Part shown: piece by piece, positions 1 to 8,575 of the stretch
Numbering within the stretch: the stretch's first letter is position 1
Layout of the letters: each line of letters begins with the position of its first letter
Assembly (NCBI GenBank): GCA_900772845.1
Contig: CAAGSD010000107.1
Coordinates: forward strand, 1 to 15,460
Source of the DNA: Lachnospiraceae bacterium
GTDB lineage: Bacteria > Bacillota > Clostridia > Lachnospirales > Lachnospiraceae
DNA length: 15,460 bases
Direction: 5' to 3'
Translations under genes and position numbers: made by a program
The notes under the pieces: model-generated
The model's input: only the letters and a program-made list of their open reading frames with translations
Told to the model about the DNA's origin: nothing
Databases searched by the model: none

Positions 1-1
1 A

Positions 2-104
2 GTGGGATGATAATCCCACGATATGCGAATAGAGGGTAGGATTGTGGGAGTGCGTAGCACGGAACAATCCGTAGGCATCAAAGTCGGGGGCTTTTGACCC
101 CGAC
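2..104. repeat. Run of three perfect-stem inverted repeats (possible dispersed intergenic element)
   Basis: Three hairpins follow each other in about 100 bases. The first pairs GTGGGAT (2-8) with ATCCCAC (13-19) around a 4-base loop. The second pairs GGATTGT (39-45) with ACAATCC (64-70) and holds an inner GTGC/GCAC stem (50-53 with 57-60) around GTA. The third pairs GTCGGGG (83-89) with CCCCGAC (98-104). None is followed by a clear T-run, so they do not look like ordinary terminators. Such compact nested hairpins between genes are typical of dispersed palindromic repeats, but copy number cannot be judged from one window. The element could also be the end of an RNA or terminator region from a gene outside the window. 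Confidence 0.5.
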
Positions 105-152
105 ATCATATTATATAAGGTAATTTTTATAACATACATAAGAGGATACAAA

Positions 153-719
153 ATGAAACAAAGTAAATTACCAAAACAGGCCTTGATCATTCTGAGCATT
201 GCTCTGGTGCTGGTAATTTCCACAGTTATGTGGAGTTCTGCCCAGATCACACAGGATACAGAGGAAGAAGTACAGTCCACTCTCCGGGATGTTGCCACGC
301 AGAACGCCCTGATCGTACAACAGGAAATCCGTGAAAACTTCAACTTATTATACAGCCTTGCCGATGTGATCAGCGTTTCCCCGGATGCAGTCAATGCAGA
401 ATCCATTGCCGCACAGCTGGGATCTTTTGTCTCCACCTATGAGTTTAAACGAATCGGTTTCGCCTCACCGGACGGTCAGGTGATAACCACCGATGGCTAT
501 GTACAGGATCTGTCCAGCAGAGATTTTTTTAAGGAAGGTATGCAGGGACTTCCGGGTATTACCAACACCCTCCAGGATCGCCTCGGTACTCCGGAACCCA
601 TCAATGTGTTCAGCATTCCTGTGTATGATCAGAGTGATTCCATTATCGGTGTTTTATTTGCCACCTATCGGAACCAGCATTTTGAAGAAATTTTAAGTGT
701 ACAATCCTTTAATAATTAG
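153..719 (+). CDS. N-terminal fragment: membrane anchor plus first part of dCache sensor
   Basis: This is the part translated if the amber codon is obeyed. It is 188 residues: one hydrophobic segment (about 8-28) and the first part of an extracellular Cache-type ligand-binding domain (about 35-188). It contains the family-like stretch KRIGFASPDGQVITTDGY and an SSRDFF segment, as in double-Cache sensors. Alone it has no output domain and would end inside the second Cache half, so it is unlikely to work as a sensor. A good ribosome binding site (AGAGGA at 141-146) supports the start. Treat it as part of the broken gene spanning to 2387. Confidence 0.45.
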   Translation: MKQSKLPKQALIILSIALVLVISTVMWSSAQITQDTEEEVQSTLRDVATQNALIVQQEIRENFNLLYSLADVISVSPDAVNAESIAAQLGSFVSTYEFKRIGFASPDGQVITTDGYVQDLSSRDFFKEGMQGLPGITNTLQDRLGTPEPINVFSIPVYDQSDSIIGVLFATYRNQHFEEILSVQSFNN

Positions 720-845
720 GGATTCAGCTGTCTGGTAAATCAGGACGGTGACCTGATCGCCACATCTTCCAATGCACCGGCTTCCCTGCAGGAAGCCGAC
801 CGGATATCCGATTATCTGACTCAGGATGCCCGTAACGACCAGCCC

Positions 846-2387
846 TTGCAGGATCTGCATACGCTGCTTCAGAGTTCTTCTTCCAGCGGTGGTCATTTCT
901 ACGGAGACAGCCAGAAGTATTATTACTATGCGGCGGCAATGGACAATCTCCGCAGCGACAGACAGTGGTTCGTCCTGACTATTGTTCCCGATCAGGTACT
1001 TTCCAGTCGTTCTGCCCCGATATTGCTTCAGGTGCGGCTGCTGATCCTGCTGATCATTGTGATCGCCGGAGGCGGTACTTTTGCTTATGTGCACAGTATC
1101 CGTGCACAGCGCAGACAGTTATATCGGCTGGCCTATGTGGATCCACTGACGAATGGTGATAATTTTGCCTGCTTCAAGGAGAAATTATCCCACCGAGGCG
1201 GAGACAACGGCTTCTATGTTGCCCTGGATCTTCAGGCTTTCAAGCTGATCAATAATACCTGTGGTGTGGCCAAGGGTGACGAAACACTGCTGGAAGTATG
1301 GAAGCTCCTGCAAGCCGGTACACATCTGGGTGAATTTTCTGCCCACATCAATGCAGACCGATTCATCCTGTTCCTGCGGGATAATGACCGGCGTACCTTA
1401 GAACCCAGATTGGAGTGCCTGTGTCAGGATATTTCCAATCTGTCCACAAAGCTTAATATTCCGAAACTGTTCCCTCTGTGCGGTGTCTATGAGACTGCCG
1501 ATCACAAGGAAATCGAACAGAATTACGGCAAGGCTGTGCAGGCCAAATATCTGATAAAAGGAAAACGTACCAGGCATTATGCTTTTTATGAGGAGCTGGA
1601 TATCAAACAGCTCTCCGAGGATCGTCTGATGGAAGATATCTTCGAAGATGCCCTGAAGAACGGAGAATTCCAGCTGTGGTATCAGCCGAAGGTAGACCCC
1701 GTCACCGGAAGCATTCTGGGAGCGGAGGCTCTGATCCGTTGGAAGCGCCCCGACGGCACCATGCTCTCTCCCGGCAAGTTCATTCCATTATTTGAGAAAA
1801 ACGGTAATATCACAACACTGGATGAATATGTGTTCCGCACGGTGTGCGCACAACAGCAGAGATGGATGCAGGCCGGAGCAAAATTGTATCCGATTTCTGT
1901 AAATATTTCCAGAGTCAGCCTATACTACAGCAATGTGGTAGATAAGTACCGGGAGATTTTGAATTCTTTCCAGCTGGATCCGAAATATGTTCCGCTGGAG
2001 ATCACCGAGAGTGCTACCATTAATAACAGTGATATTTCCTCCCTGATCGAACAGTTCCATGAAGCGGGATTTACTTTACTGCTGGATGATTTCGGAAGCG
2101 GATATTCTTCTCTGTCTTCGCTGAATGTCATGCATTTCGATACAATCAAGCTGGATAAGAGTCTGATCGATTACATTGGTGACCGGAACGGTGAAAAGCT
2201 GCTGTTGCATATCACACAGCTGCTGCAGAGCTTCGGTATGACTATTACTGCAGAGGGTGTAGAAACTTCGGATCAGGTAGAGTTTCTGAAAAACCTTCAC
2301 TGTGATGATATTCAGGGTTACTACTTCTCGAAGCCATTACCGATAAACGAATTTGAAGATTTTGTAAGAAAGCATACAGGTCTGTAG
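846..2387 (+). CDS. C-terminal part: end of Cache domain, TM helix, degenerate GGDEF and EAL phosphodiesterase
   Basis: Open reading continues in frame from 720. The first usable start is a TTG at 846, and the first ATG-type start is near 939. Neither has a convincing Shine-Dalgarno sequence, so independent translation is doubtful. The piece holds a TM segment (about residues 58-82 from 846), a GGDEF-like fold with NADRF in place of GGDEF, and a full EAL domain with the catalytic EALIRW, DDFGSG and AEGVE motifs. EAL proteins hydrolyse cyclic-di-GMP. If expressed by reinitiation it would be an unregulated membrane phosphodiesterase lacking most of its sensor. I regard it as the 3' part of the disrupted gene. 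Confidence 0.5.
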   Translation: MQDLHTLLQSSSSSGGHFYGDSQKYYYYAAAMDNLRSDRQWFVLTIVPDQVLSSRSAPILLQVRLLILLIIVIAGGGTFAYVHSIRAQRRQLYRLAYVDPLTNGDNFACFKEKLSHRGGDNGFYVALDLQAFKLINNTCGVAKGDETLLEVWKLLQAGTHLGEFSAHINADRFILFLRDNDRRTLEPRLECLCQDISNLSTKLNIPKLFPLCGVYETADHKEIEQNYGKAVQAKYLIKGKRTRHYAFYEELDIKQLSEDRLMEDIFEDALKNGEFQLWYQPKVDPVTGSILGAEALIRWKRPDGTMLSPGKFIPLFEKNGNITTLDEYVFRTVCAQQQRWMQAGAKLYPISVNISRVSLYYSNVVDKYREILNSFQLDPKYVPLEITESATINNSDISSLIEQFHEAGFTLLLDDFGSGYSSLSSLNVMHFDTIKLDKSLIDYIGDRNGEKLLLHITQLLQSFGMTITAEGVETSDQVEFLKNLHCDDIQGYYFSKPLPINEFEDFVRKHTGL

Positions 2388-2411
2388 GCACCGCCCACAG
2401 ACCTGTTTTTT
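2376..2411 (+). terminator. Rho-independent terminator of the signalling gene
   Basis: ACAGGTCTGT (2376-2385) pairs perfectly with ACAGACCTGT (2397-2406) over 10 bp, and the stem runs into six T residues. The left arm overlaps the last codons and stop of the signalling gene. On the opposite strand the stem has no T-run, so it would stop transcripts from the convergent amylase gene less efficiently. No other amylase terminator is visible in the 48-base gap. Confidence 0.85.
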
Positions 2412-2435
2412 ATTTCTATATTCTGTTTTTCTGTA

Positions 2436-4190
2436 TCATTCTTCTCCCAGGATCAGGATCGACCAGGCCGGAAGCGTGATTTCTGCACCGGTACGCTCCG
2501 CAGTCTCTTCTCCGGTATAAAGCTCCCCAAGCAGTACCAGATCCTCCGCTGCCGTCTTTCCTACCGTAAGTCCGCTCAGATCTACTGTTGCGGTCTCCGC
2601 AGAAGTATTGCCCAACATCAATAAGCTACTGTTCTCGTCGCTTCTTGTCATGGCAAAACACTGCTCACCGGAATACTGCTCCAGATAAGCCGTCGTGCCT
2701 CTGGCAATGACGGGGTTCTGGCTGCGGATGCGGATCACCTGTTTCACATAGTTATAGATGGAATCCGGATCCTCCTGCTGTTCTTCCAGACTGTCGAACT
2801 TCATTTGAAAATCTTCCATATCCGCGGGACCCTTGCACATACCTTCTGCGTTTTCATCCTTGCTCCAATACATGGGTGCCCGCTTATTCTCGTCTTTTCC
2901 CGAACCCTTCATGCCCAGTTCTTCCCCATAATAGAGGAATACGTTGCCGTTCATCAAAAGGTTCAGGGCATTGCCCATTTTCGTCTGGGCCGCACTGTTG
3001 TCCCCGACATAATAACCGGCACTGCGTCCCATATCGTGATTGGTATAAAAGGGAGCATTGATGTAGTCCGGATTGTACTGTGCATACATGGCCTGCTCCG
3101 CTTCCAGATTCTTTGCATAGGATGCTGCCGAAGCCTTGCTGTTTACCACATTTGCAATGATACCGGACTTATCGGCGAAAGCAAAATCAAACATGCTGTC
3201 CACGCCGCTCTCATAATATTTTGCATAAGTATTCTGCTCTGTCCAGCATTCGCACACCAGGTAATTCTCCGGGTCTTTGCCGTGGACATAATTGGCAAAC
3301 CAGCTTAAAATCTCCACATTGTCTTCCACAGAACCGGTGACGTATTCTTTCACCGCATCCAGCCGGAAGCCGTCCACACCCATATCCAGCCAGAAATCCG
3401 CCACCTGTTCGAATTCCCGGCGCACCGCTTCGTTCTGCAGATCCATATCCGGCATGCCGTCCCAGAATCTTGCTTCATAATACCAGTCTGTCCCATTTAC
3501 CTGCGCATATCCGCTCAGGGCTTCCCTTGAAAAATGGTAATAATCCACATAAGGACATTCTGAGGAATCAGGTTCAGCTCCCTCCGGCAGATTTTTCAGA
3601 TATTCTACAGCCTGCAAAAACCAGGGATGTTTACTGGACGAATGGTTCATCGCCAGATCCAGGATCACACGGATTCCCCGGTCATGGCAGGCTGCCAGCA
3701 GCTTCTGAAAATCTTCCAGGGTACCATACTGCGGATCGATATTCTCATAATCCATAGTGTCGTATTTATGATAGGTCGTGGAAGGCATCACAGGCATGAG
3801 CCAGATGCCGTTGATCCCCAGATCCGTATCCGTGGTATCATCTCCGTCATTCAGATAATCCAGCTTTTCCAATACTCCCTGCAGATCACCGATGCCGTCA
3901 CCGTCACTGTCATAGAAGGAATAAACAAAAAGCTCGTAGTAGGTGCGGTAGTTATCATCCGGAATCTGCAGTGGGCGGCCATCCTGTGCCAGAGGTACGG
4001 TGCTGCCTTCTGTATTGCCTTCCGTACTCTGCTGCTGTAGAATTGCGGTTTCCTTCTGTGTTCCGGCAGCAGGCAGGCTGTCGGTTCCACCGCCTGTCCC
4101 GTTGTCTTTCCCTCCACAGGCAGTCAGGGATGCTGCCATGGTCACCGCCAATATTGCTGCCCATAATTTTCTATTCCATCTTCTCATCAT
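2436..4190 (-). CDS. Lipoprotein GH13 alpha-amylase family glycosidase
   Basis: The 584-residue protein begins with a lipoprotein signal: basic MMRRWNRK, a hydrophobic stretch and lipobox LTAC, with Cys25 as the anchor. A Gly/Ser/Thr/Gln-rich linker follows (about 26-75), then a GH13 TIM barrel. Visible GH13 elements are a calcium-loop-like DSDGDGIGD (94-102), region I DLAMNH (178-183), region II GFRLDAV with nucleophile Asp278, region III CECWTE with acid Glu314, and region IV NHD (384-386). The C-terminus (about 500-584) looks like the usual all-beta domain. It should hydrolyse alpha-glucan oligomers at the cell surface, and the sequence resembles the lipoprotein alpha-amylases of anaerobes (GH13_36-like). 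The exact specificity (amylase, neopullulanase or oligo-1,6-glucosidase) is not settled. An AAGGAG that overlaps the end of the GH2 gene lies 9 bases before the first ATG, and the gap to GH2 is 6 bases, so the two are probably co-transcribed. Confidence 0.9.
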   Translation of the reverse strand: MMRRWNRKLWAAILAVTMAASLTACGGKDNGTGGGTDSLPAAGTQKETAILQQQSTEGNTEGSTVPLAQDGRPLQIPDDNYRTYYELFVYSFYDSDGDGIGDLQGVLEKLDYLNDGDDTTDTDLGINGIWLMPVMPSTTYHKYDTMDYENIDPQYGTLEDFQKLLAACHDRGIRVILDLAMNHSSSKHPWFLQAVEYLKNLPEGAEPDSSECPYVDYYHFSREALSGYAQVNGTDWYYEARFWDGMPDMDLQNEAVRREFEQVADFWLDMGVDGFRLDAVKEYVTGSVEDNVEILSWFANYVHGKDPENYLVCECWTEQNTYAKYYESGVDSMFDFAFADKSGIIANVVNSKASAASYAKNLEAEQAMYAQYNPDYINAPFYTNHDMGRSAGYYVGDNSAAQTKMGNALNLLMNGNVFLYYGEELGMKGSGKDENKRAPMYWSKDENAEGMCKGPADMEDFQMKFDSLEEQQEDPDSIYNYVKQVIRIRSQNPVIARGTTAYLEQYSGEQCFAMTRSDENSSLLMLGNTSAETATVDLSGLTVGKTAAEDLVLLGELYTGEETAERTGAEITLPAWSILILGEE

Positions 4191-4196
4191 TATCTC

Positions 4197-7100
4197 TTAC
4201 TCCTTAGATCCGCTTTTTTCAAACCGGAACCATTTGAAATCAAAATTGCATCCCGGCAGGAAGACAAACGTCACCTTCTGCTCTCCTGTCACTTGTTCCA
4301 GAGGGAAACGAAGTTCCGTATATTCCTCACTGTGAGGGAAAGGAAGCACCTGTGTCGCCCCATCCGTAAAGCGTAGCTGAATCGTATTCTGCTGTAACGT
4401 GGTTCTGCCGCAGATGACAATACTGTCAGTCCCTGTTTCACCAAAATTCATATCTGTAAATTCCAGAGAGACGTTGTTGCCGATCTGTTCGATGGCATCT
4501 TCAGTTCTCACAAAGCTGTCTCCGTAGGTAACTCCGTCTGTGAGGGCATATAACCTCGCAAAAGCCTTTTCCTGTCTGGTAAAATAAAACTCCTTCAGGA
4601 AGAATTTATCTTCTGACACAATCGTCATGTCTGTAACGCCCTGTAGTCTTCGGGGCAGTGTAAATGTCTCCGGCTGGAAGACTTCCCAAATACCGGGTTT
4701 CTGATAAATCACTTCTCCCACCAGGGTTCCCTGTGTCTTCGATCCGCTCTCCTCCGGTTCTCCCTCCCAGATCTGAATTCTGTGAGGATCATTGTCATTG
4801 GCGAAGATAGAAAGGGTAATCTCATCACTGCCGAATTCGCCGAAATCCAGAGATTCATAGAGCAGCCCGGTAGGCTGTGCCTTGTCCGTTCCAGCACTAT
4901 TCTGCACGCCACGGCTCACATCTCCGCCAAAGCTTCCGGCGTAAGCGATGCCCGCCACCGGCTCATAGGGAGAATGGAAGGTCTGTCCCATGCCTTCCAC
5001 TGTGAAGTCTAGCTGTGAGATCATTTTAATCGTGGATGTCCCGTTGCAGGACATACATCTCACCTGAAAACTACCGTCACTGACCCCCGTAATCCGGACG
5101 CTCTCCCCGTCCTCCAGTTCTTCCAGCTTTGCTACCGGGCTGGGAATCCCGGAAGGGTCAGTGATGCTCCAGAGAAGCTTACGGTCGGTGGCTTCCATGG
5201 GATAGATACGGGTATGCAGCAGTATGGAAGACTTCTCCGGTGTCAATGTCGTTGCGGCTGCGCTCAATTCCAGCTTTCGTACCGGCACAAATCCGGGTTC
5301 CACGAAGGCAGGCGGATATTCCCTGTTTTCTTCCGTTGCACAGATGCCGGGACGGATCGGTGCTTCAATAGCACGAAGCGTCACTGTCGCCGTGCGGTGT
5401 CCGGCAACTGCTGTATTGTCCGGAGTCCCGACTACTGTCGTGGCCGTTCCGGTGCCGGTTTCATCGATCGTGTCTACCGTGGCTTTCCATGCGTCCTCCA
5501 CGGTCATACGAATCTCTCCGGGGATCGTTTTCGCTGCGATCATCGCCAGTAGTTTCCCCTGGAACAGCTTACGGACAGTTCCCTTGTAGGCATCGTAATC
5601 GGTACTGTCACCATTGTCCAGTCCCACCAGTCTTCCGGCACCTTCCACAGTCACTCTCACATAATCGGAGGCATTTTCCACAGGGTATCCATCCCGGTCC
5701 TCCGCTGAGATTTCTATGAAGATCATGTCCTCGCCATCAGCCTGCAGAGTCGTTTTATTCGCTTTTACTACATAGTGATCTGTGTTGCCGAAGGAATGTC
5801 TCTCCTGTCTGGCGATTTCCCTGCCGGTCTCGTCATAAGCCACGGCACAGATACTGCCGGGTACATACGGTACTTTCCAGGAAGGCTGTAATACTGTTCC
5901 CTTCTGATGGTCGATCTGCTGTTTTCCCTGTGACACTCCGTTTACGAATAGCTCCACCTCCGGGGCATTACTGGTGATCCTCACATCTACCTGTTGTCCC
6001 GGGTTAAAATCCCAATAGGGATATACATGGACCATGGGATCTTTTTTCACATCCGTCCATTCCGAACGGAAAACGTAGTAAGAATCCTTGGGGAAGCCTG
6101 CCGTGTCCATCTGTCCGAAATAGCTGTTTTTCGTCTGATAGGGAGTCGGCTCACCGATATAGTCAATCGCTGTCCAGATGAACTGACCACAGGAATAGGG
6201 AGTATCTCTATCCATAATGATACAGTATTCTGTATTTTTCGCCGCCCAGCTGGTAGTGCTGTTGCCCAGCGCAGAGCACTGCTCATCCGCCTCGATCAGG
6301 GTCGCCCTCTCCAGCGGAAAATGATATATGCTGCGGCTCTGAACCACAGAAGAAGTCTCGCTTCCGTAGATGATCCAGTCCGGATATTTTTTATGATGCT
6401 CTTCATAATATTTTTCAGCGTAGTTATAACCCGCTACTTTCACGATATCTGCACATTTCTGGGCATTTTCCCAGGGCATGTAGTTAGATCCGATGGTCAC
6501 TGGTGCCACATTACGATAGTCCCACTTTTTCACCGCTGCAAGAAGGTTTCGGGTGATCTCCTGTCCATGGGTATCCGCATGGGTATCCGGGATTTCGTTG
6601 CCGATGCTCCACATGATAACGGAAGGATGATTGCGGTCCCTGCGGATCCAGCTGCGCACATCCTTCTCCATCCAATCTTTGAAAAATCTGGCATAATCGT
6701 AAGGATTTTTCGCCATCTCCCACATATCAAAGGCTTCGGACAGGATCAAAAATCCCATCTCGTCCGCCAGTTCCATCAATTCCACAGCGGGCATATTATG
6801 GGAAGTCCTCACAGCATTGACACCCATGGAACGCATAAGCTCGAATTTCCGGCGCATGGCTTCTTTGTGGAAAGCTACTCCTAGCGCTCCGAGGTCATGG
6901 TGGTCACAGGCACCATTCAGGCGCACTTTTCTGCCGTTTAGTAAAAAGCCTCTGTCAGGCTCAAACTGCACGGTACGAAAACCGATGCGAAGATGTTCTT
7001 CCTGACATAGTTCCCGGCTGTTGGTCTCCTGCACCGGTTGTTGTTCTGTTCTCTGTGATGCACTGTTACCGGTCGTCTCCGCACTACCGTTTTCCCGCAG

Positions 7101-7928
7101 CGTGTCTCTCCACAGGCATACCTGCAGATCATACAAGTAAGGATCTGTAATGTCCCATTTCTGCGGGTTATCCACAGGAATCGTCACAGATGCCTTCTCC
7201 TGTCCACCGTTAAGGGGCTGTTTTACCCGGAAAATCTCCCTGCTTGCTGTTTCTGCGGAGCTTTTACTGTCTCCAGTATAATACAGACAATATTCCAGTG
7301 TATAGTTTCCGCCAGCCGTTCCCCATTCCAATTCCGTATCAATGGTCAGATCATAGCCTTTTTCCGTCTCCACGGAAGAAGTATAAATACCATCCAGAGG
7401 GATATGGGTGCTGGGCAGGCAGATCATCCACACATTACGGTAGATTCCGGCCCCGCTGTACCATCTGCTGTTGGGTGCCTGAAAGGTTACCCGGAGAACA
7501 ACTTCATTTTCACCTTCACGCAGATGATCCGTAATGTCCCAGTCAAAGGTGGAGTAGCCGTATTTCCAGTCACCGAGGTATACGCCGTTTACATAGATGG
7601 ACGAATCCATGTAAACGCCCTCGAAACGCAAAATGACACGTTCGTCACATGCCGTGCAGGCATTACCTGCCACAGAATTTGACTGTTCACGCAAGTTCTC
7701 CTGCGCCGCTTCGCCTGCACGCTTTACTCCGGATACGGAATACATGAATTTCTTCCGATACCAGCCGATACTGTCTTCATAGAGATTTTTCGTATCATAA
7801 ATGAGCCAGTCATGGGGCAGATCCACAGCCTGCATCCCCTTCTCCCAGAGTTCTCTGTCTTCCCATGTTACATCTAATGCTGTTTTGGCAAAGTACCAGT
7901 TATCGTTCCATAATGTTCTGCTGTTCAT
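4197..7928 (-). CDS. GH2 family glycosidase, probable beta-galactosidase, with extra C-terminal beta-domains
   Basis: I chose the ATG at 7928 (1243 residues) because AGGA lies 6 bases upstream and NSRTLWNDNWYFAK is a typical GH2 beginning; an in-frame ATG 24 bases further upstream lacks such support. Domains: GH2 sugar-binding jelly roll (about 1-180), Ig-like domain (about 185-325) and TIM barrel (about 328-620) with acid/base Glu445 in SIGNEI and nucleophile Glu524 in YGSETSS. Then follow DUF4982-like and GH2 C-terminal domains (about 632-815) and a Big/Ig-like region (about 885-980). Two related beta-sandwich modules end the protein, each with a similar FGE.G.D motif (near 1029 and 1162). 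No signal peptide is present, so it should act in the cytoplasm on imported beta-linked oligosaccharides. Hydrophilic low-complexity insertions occur near 67-95, 277-308 and 822-850. Beta-galactosidase is the best guess; other GH2 activities are possible. The start overlaps the PAP2 gene by 29 bases. Confidence 0.88.
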   Translation of the reverse strand: MNSRTLWNDNWYFAKTALDVTWEDRELWEKGMQAVDLPHDWLIYDTKNLYEDSIGWYRKKFMYSVSGVKRAGEAAQENLREQSNSVAGNACTACDERVILRFEGVYMDSSIYVNGVYLGDWKYGYSTFDWDITDHLREGENEVVLRVTFQAPNSRWYSGAGIYRNVWMICLPSTHIPLDGIYTSSVETEKGYDLTIDTELEWGTAGGNYTLEYCLYYTGDSKSSAETASREIFRVKQPLNGGQEKASVTIPVDNPQKWDITDPYLYDLQVCLWRDTLRENGSAETTGNSASQRTEQQPVQETNSRELCQEEHLRIGFRTVQFEPDRGFLLNGRKVRLNGACDHHDLGALGVAFHKEAMRRKFELMRSMGVNAVRTSHNMPAVELMELADEMGFLILSEAFDMWEMAKNPYDYARFFKDWMEKDVRSWIRRDRNHPSVIMWSIGNEIPDTHADTHGQEITRNLLAAVKKWDYRNVAPVTIGSNYMPWENAQKCADIVKVAGYNYAEKYYEEHHKKYPDWIIYGSETSSVVQSRSIYHFPLERATLIEADEQCSALGNSTTSWAAKNTEYCIIMDRDTPYSCGQFIWTAIDYIGEPTPYQTKNSYFGQMDTAGFPKDSYYVFRSEWTDVKKDPMVHVYPYWDFNPGQQVDVRITSNAPEVELFVNGVSQGKQQIDHQKGTVLQPSWKVPYVPGSICAVAYDETGREIARQERHSFGNTDHYVVKANKTTLQADGEDMIFIEISAEDRDGYPVENASDYVRVTVEGAGRLVGLDNGDSTDYDAYKGTVRKLFQGKLLAMIAAKTIPGEIRMTVEDAWKATVDTIDETGTGTATTVVGTPDNTAVAGHRTATVTLRAIEAPIRPGICATEENREYPPAFVEPGFVPVRKLELSAAATTLTPEKSSILLHTRIYPMEATDRKLLWSITDPSGIPSPVAKLEELEDGESVRITGVSDGSFQVRCMSCNGTSTIKMISQLDFTVEGMGQTFHSPYEPVAGIAYAGSFGGDVSRGVQNSAGTDKAQPTGLLYESLDFGEFGSDEITLSIFANDNDPHRIQIWEGEPEESGSKTQGTLVGEVIYQKPGIWEVFQPETFTLPRRLQGVTDMTIVSEDKFFLKEFYFTRQEKAFARLYALTDGVTYGDSFVRTEDAIEQIGNNVSLEFTDMNFGETGTDSIVICGRTTLQQNTIQLRFTDGATQVLPFPHSEEYTELRFPLEQVTGEQKVTFVFLPGCNFDFKWFRFEKSGSKE

Positions 7929-8466
7929 CAATGTTCCTGCCCTTCTGTGCATCCGCCCGGTGTTGCTCCAGACGCTTTACAATATAGACCGCCAACAGCG
8001 CATCCAACGTTCCCAGCACAATTCCTCCCAGAATATCCGTAGGATAATGCACAAAGAAATACAGTCTGGAAAACGCAATGACTGCTGCCATGATCAGGCT
8101 TAAGATCCCCACTTTGCGATAATAGTTGAAAATCGTCACTGCTGCTGTAAAGCCATTGGACGTATGTCCTGACGGGAAAGAATACTCCGAAGGGATGGGA
8201 ATCTTCAGTGTTACGCTGGAGTCCACCGCACAGGGACGGGGTCTCGCAATTACATTTTTGAGCAATAGATTACCCAACAGATAGGTGATCGCCATGGCGA
8301 CCATCATGGTGAGACCGCATTTCCGGGTCTTAGGTATACAAGTCAGCACAATCGCAATAACGATCCATACCAGACCGCTTTCTCCAATCGTAGTAAAAAA
8401 CCGTAGGATCTCAGTCAGCCATCCCTGATGAATTCCCTGAATTGCATGCAATATCTGTAGTTCCAT
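7900..8466 (-). CDS. PAP2-family membrane phosphatase
   Basis: A 188-residue polytopic membrane protein with about five or six hydrophobic segments. It carries the three PAP2 phosphatase signatures: K70...RPRP (about 70-78), SFPSGHTS (96-103) with the motif-2 His101, and SR...H...D (Ser133-Arg134, His140, Asp144). Families of this type remove phosphate from lipid phosphates such as undecaprenyl pyrophosphate or phosphatidic acid at the membrane face; the true substrate cannot be told here. GGGAGA lies about 8 bases before the ATG. The tail is hydrophilic (RLEQHRADAQKGRNIDEQQ). The end overlaps the start of the GH2 gene, which suggests translational coupling although the functions are unrelated. 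A 109-base gap without a clear hairpin separates it from rpe. Confidence 0.9.
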   Translation of the reverse strand: MELQILHAIQGIHQGWLTEILRFFTTIGESGLVWIVIAIVLTCIPKTRKCGLTMMVAMAITYLLGNLLLKNVIARPRPCAVDSSVTLKIPIPSEYSFPSGHTSNGFTAAVTIFNYYRKVGILSLIMAAVIAFSRLYFFVHYPTDILGGIVLGTLDALLAVYIVKRLEQHRADAQKGRNIDEQQNIMER

Positions 8467-8575
8467 CCTTCGTTTCTCCCTGTTTTTCGTCTTCCGGCTT
8501 AGTTACCGGCCTTTCTGCCTGTGACACAATTTTCCAGTATCGGATGCTTCGTAGCTTGATCCGGCTATGGTAATG

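Larger units (their letters stand above)
153..2387 (+). pseudogene. dCache-GGDEF-EAL cyclic-di-GMP signalling protein interrupted by an in-frame amber codon
   Basis: Two open stretches lie in the same frame and are separated only by TAG at 717-719. Joined, they give one protein of 744 positions with a normal layout: TM helix (about 8-28), extracellular dCache-like sensor (about 35-285), second TM (about 289-313), GGDEF-like domain (about 323-476) and EAL domain (about 493-736). The residues on both sides of the TAG (SVQSFNN, then GFSCLVNQDGDLIATS) read as uninterrupted Cache sequence. The GGDEF signature is lost (NADRF at 400-404), so cyclase activity is unlikely. The EAL site looks intact: EAL 525-527, NIS, EITES, DDFGSGY 645-651, IKLDKS, AEGVET, QGYYFSKP. 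The start ATG follows AGAGGA by 6 bases. If the TAG were read through or is a sequencing error, this would be a membrane phosphodiesterase with an outside sensor. I infer a recent nonsense mutation, because nothing else has decayed. Confidence 0.8.

Noticed and set aside
94..122. Promoter for the signalling gene starting with TTGACC at 94-99
   Set aside because: No good -10 lies at 16-18 bases; the TATA-like sequences nearby are at the wrong distance.
717..719. Pyrrolysine insertion at the amber codon
   Set aside because: No pyl genes or insertion structure are visible, and the site is in a sensor domain with no reason for that residue; nonsense mutation is simpler.
5994..6884. Plus-strand open frame of 296 codons
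   Set aside because: Antisense to the GH2 catalytic domain, which has intact catalytic motifs; no family features in the antisense product.
8467..8575. Terminator or second promoter between rpe and PAP2
   Set aside because: Only short CCGG repeats are present; no stem with a T-run and no convincing hexamer pair.
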